Source of the DNA: Ahrensia marina | GTDB taxonomy: Bacteria > Pseudomonadota > Alphaproteobacteria > Rhizobiales > Rhizobiaceae | NCBI RefSeq assembly: GCF_001293565.1 | Contig: NZ_JXMU01000008.1 | Span: forward strand, 28,851 to 92,850 | Reading direction: 5' to 3' | Length of the DNA: 64,000 bases | In this document: positions 63,475-64,000 of the stretch, in pieces | Layout: every line of letters starts with the position of its first letter | How positions within the stretch are numbered: the first letter of the stretch is position 1 | Made by a program: the position numbers and the translations under genes | The notes under the pieces: model-generated | Seen by the model: the letters and a program-made list of their open reading frames with translations, nothing else | What the model was told of the DNA's origin: nothing | Databases searched by the model: none

Positions 63475-64000
63475 ATGAAGGCAATTGGCTATTATGAAAG
63501 CCTACCGATTGATGATGACAATGCACTCGTCGATTTGGAAATGGACAAGCCGGAACCGTCCGGCAGGGATTTGTTGGTCCGTGTAAAAGCGGTGTCGGTA
63601 AACCCCGTGGACTTTAAAGTCCGAATGCGAAAGGCGGCAGAAAATGACGTGCCTGTCATTCTGGGTTGGGATGCCGTTGGTGAGGTTATCGCCTTGGGCA
63701 ATGATGTAACTTTGTTCCAGCCGGGTGATGAGGTTTGGTACGCCGGTGCGGTGAACCGTCAGGGCACCAATTCTGAATATCACCTGGTCGATGAGCGCAT
63801 CGTGGGAGCAAAGCCGAAAAGCGTTTCGGACGCACAGGCCGCAGCCCTGCCGCTGACAACGCTGACAGCCTATGAAATGCTGTTTGACCGCTTGCGGGTC
63901 AATGATCCTGTTCCGGGCGCTGCACCCGCCGTTTTGATTATTGGCGGGGCAGGCGGTGTCGGTTCGATCGCCATTCAGTTGCTGCGTGCAATGACTGACC
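63475..64000 (+). CDS. Zinc-type alcohol dehydrogenase-like/quinone oxidoreductase (cut by window edge)
   Basis: The first 175 residues of an MDR-family oxidoreductase are present. They comprise a GroES-like part (VRVKAVSVNPVDFKVRM, ILGWDAVGEVIALG, FQPGDEVWYAG) and the start of the Rossmann domain (AVLIIGGAGGVGSIAIQLLRA). The lack of zinc-binding cysteines so far points to the quinone reductase-like group. The ATG at 63475 has GGAGAG upstream. Together with the HxlR regulator and the ABM protein it suggests a quinone or electrophile response. Confidence 0.88.
   Translation, partial: MKAIGYYESLPIDDDNALVDLEMDKPEPSGRDLLVRVKAVSVNPVDFKVRMRKAAENDVPVILGWDAVGEVIALGNDVTLFQPGDEVWYAGAVNRQGTNSEYHLVDERIVGAKPKSVSDAQAAALPLTTLTAYEMLFDRLRVNDPVPGAAPAVLIIGGAGGVGSIAIQLLRAMTD

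Noticed and set aside
1..64000. CRISPR array, rRNA operon, insertion sequence or prophage
   Set aside because: No regularly spaced short repeats, no rRNA sequence and no transposase, integrase or phage structural gene were found on reading both strands.

Overview
The window is 64 kb of compact, core-type bacterial chromosome with about 50% GC by eye. The gene content points to an alphaproteobacterium of the order Hyphomicrobiales (Rhizobiales). Evidence includes the glyA-nrdR-ribD-ribE-ribH-nusB run, the yceD-plsX-fabH-ihfA-merR run next to a CBP3-type chaperone and BamE, an LdtR-type MarR regulator beside an L,D-transpeptidase and hemB, a Bpt-type leucyltransferase, clpP-clpX, and an Mg-type HemB. 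A marine, moderate-GC genus such as Ahrensia or a relative is a guess only. No rRNA, CRISPR array, integrase, transposase or prophage gene was seen. After start codons are corrected, no gene-free stretch exceeds 300 bases; the longest is the 281-nt clpP-clpX gap, followed by the 261-nt divergent exopolysaccharide promoter region.

Layout. 1-5 kb: a cut hydantoinase/oxoprolinase gene, an alanine-rich repeat lipoprotein, DjlA, a peptidoglycan amidase, a lytic transglycosylase lipoprotein and a small membrane protein. 4.4-8.6 kb: a LuxR-type response regulator tail to tail with a large transporter-like hybrid histidine kinase. 8.8-15.6 kb: mscL, an orphan type I secretion ABC/HlyD pair, parC, a zinc-ribbon microprotein and a cytochrome b561. 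15.8-21.8 kb: a GH25 muramidase lipoprotein, a glutamine amidotransferase, then an accessory-looking block with a GntR regulator, an SsuD-like flavin monooxygenase, an aldo/keto reductase, a flavin reductase and an EamA exporter. 21.8-27.7 kb: bpt, an RDD protein, hemB, a DUF6163-like protein, ldtR, a DUF1295 protein and the L,D-transpeptidase. 27.8-33.5 kb: one-carbon and riboflavin genes, nusB and an MFS transporter. 33.6-38.6 kb: bamE, a bc1 assembly chaperone, yceD, plsX, fabH, ihfA and merR, then tRNA-Pro(GGG).

38.9-47.1 kb is an exopolysaccharide locus: O-antigen ligase-like polymerase, initiating sugar-phosphate transferase, GT4 glycosyltransferase and outer-membrane export lipoprotein on the minus strand. 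A divergent Wzz/ExoP-type co-polymerase has an unusual, lysine-less P-loop, and a CelD-like acetyltransferase follows. 47.3-54.2 kb: a DUF2842 protein, ctaA, a palindromic repeat element, argC, speB, a HEAT-like protein, rpsI-rplM, a thioesterase and a cytochrome-b homologue that appears to lack three of four heme ligands and the PEWY glutamate. 54.3-64 kb: an enoyl-CoA hydratase/VOC/CoA-binding run, metY, a P450/C-S lyase operon, clpP, clpX, and a divergent HxlR regulator with a monooxygenase and a cut alcohol dehydrogenase.

The genes group into cell-wall remodelling (amidase, transglycosylase, muramidase, L,D-transpeptidase), flavin supply and flavin-dependent oxidation, polysaccharide export, and housekeeping. 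The best candidates for something undescribed are the degenerate cytochrome b, the GntR-controlled monooxygenase block, the P450/C-S lyase pair, and the repeat and dyad elements in the ldtR, clpP and ctaA intergenic regions.
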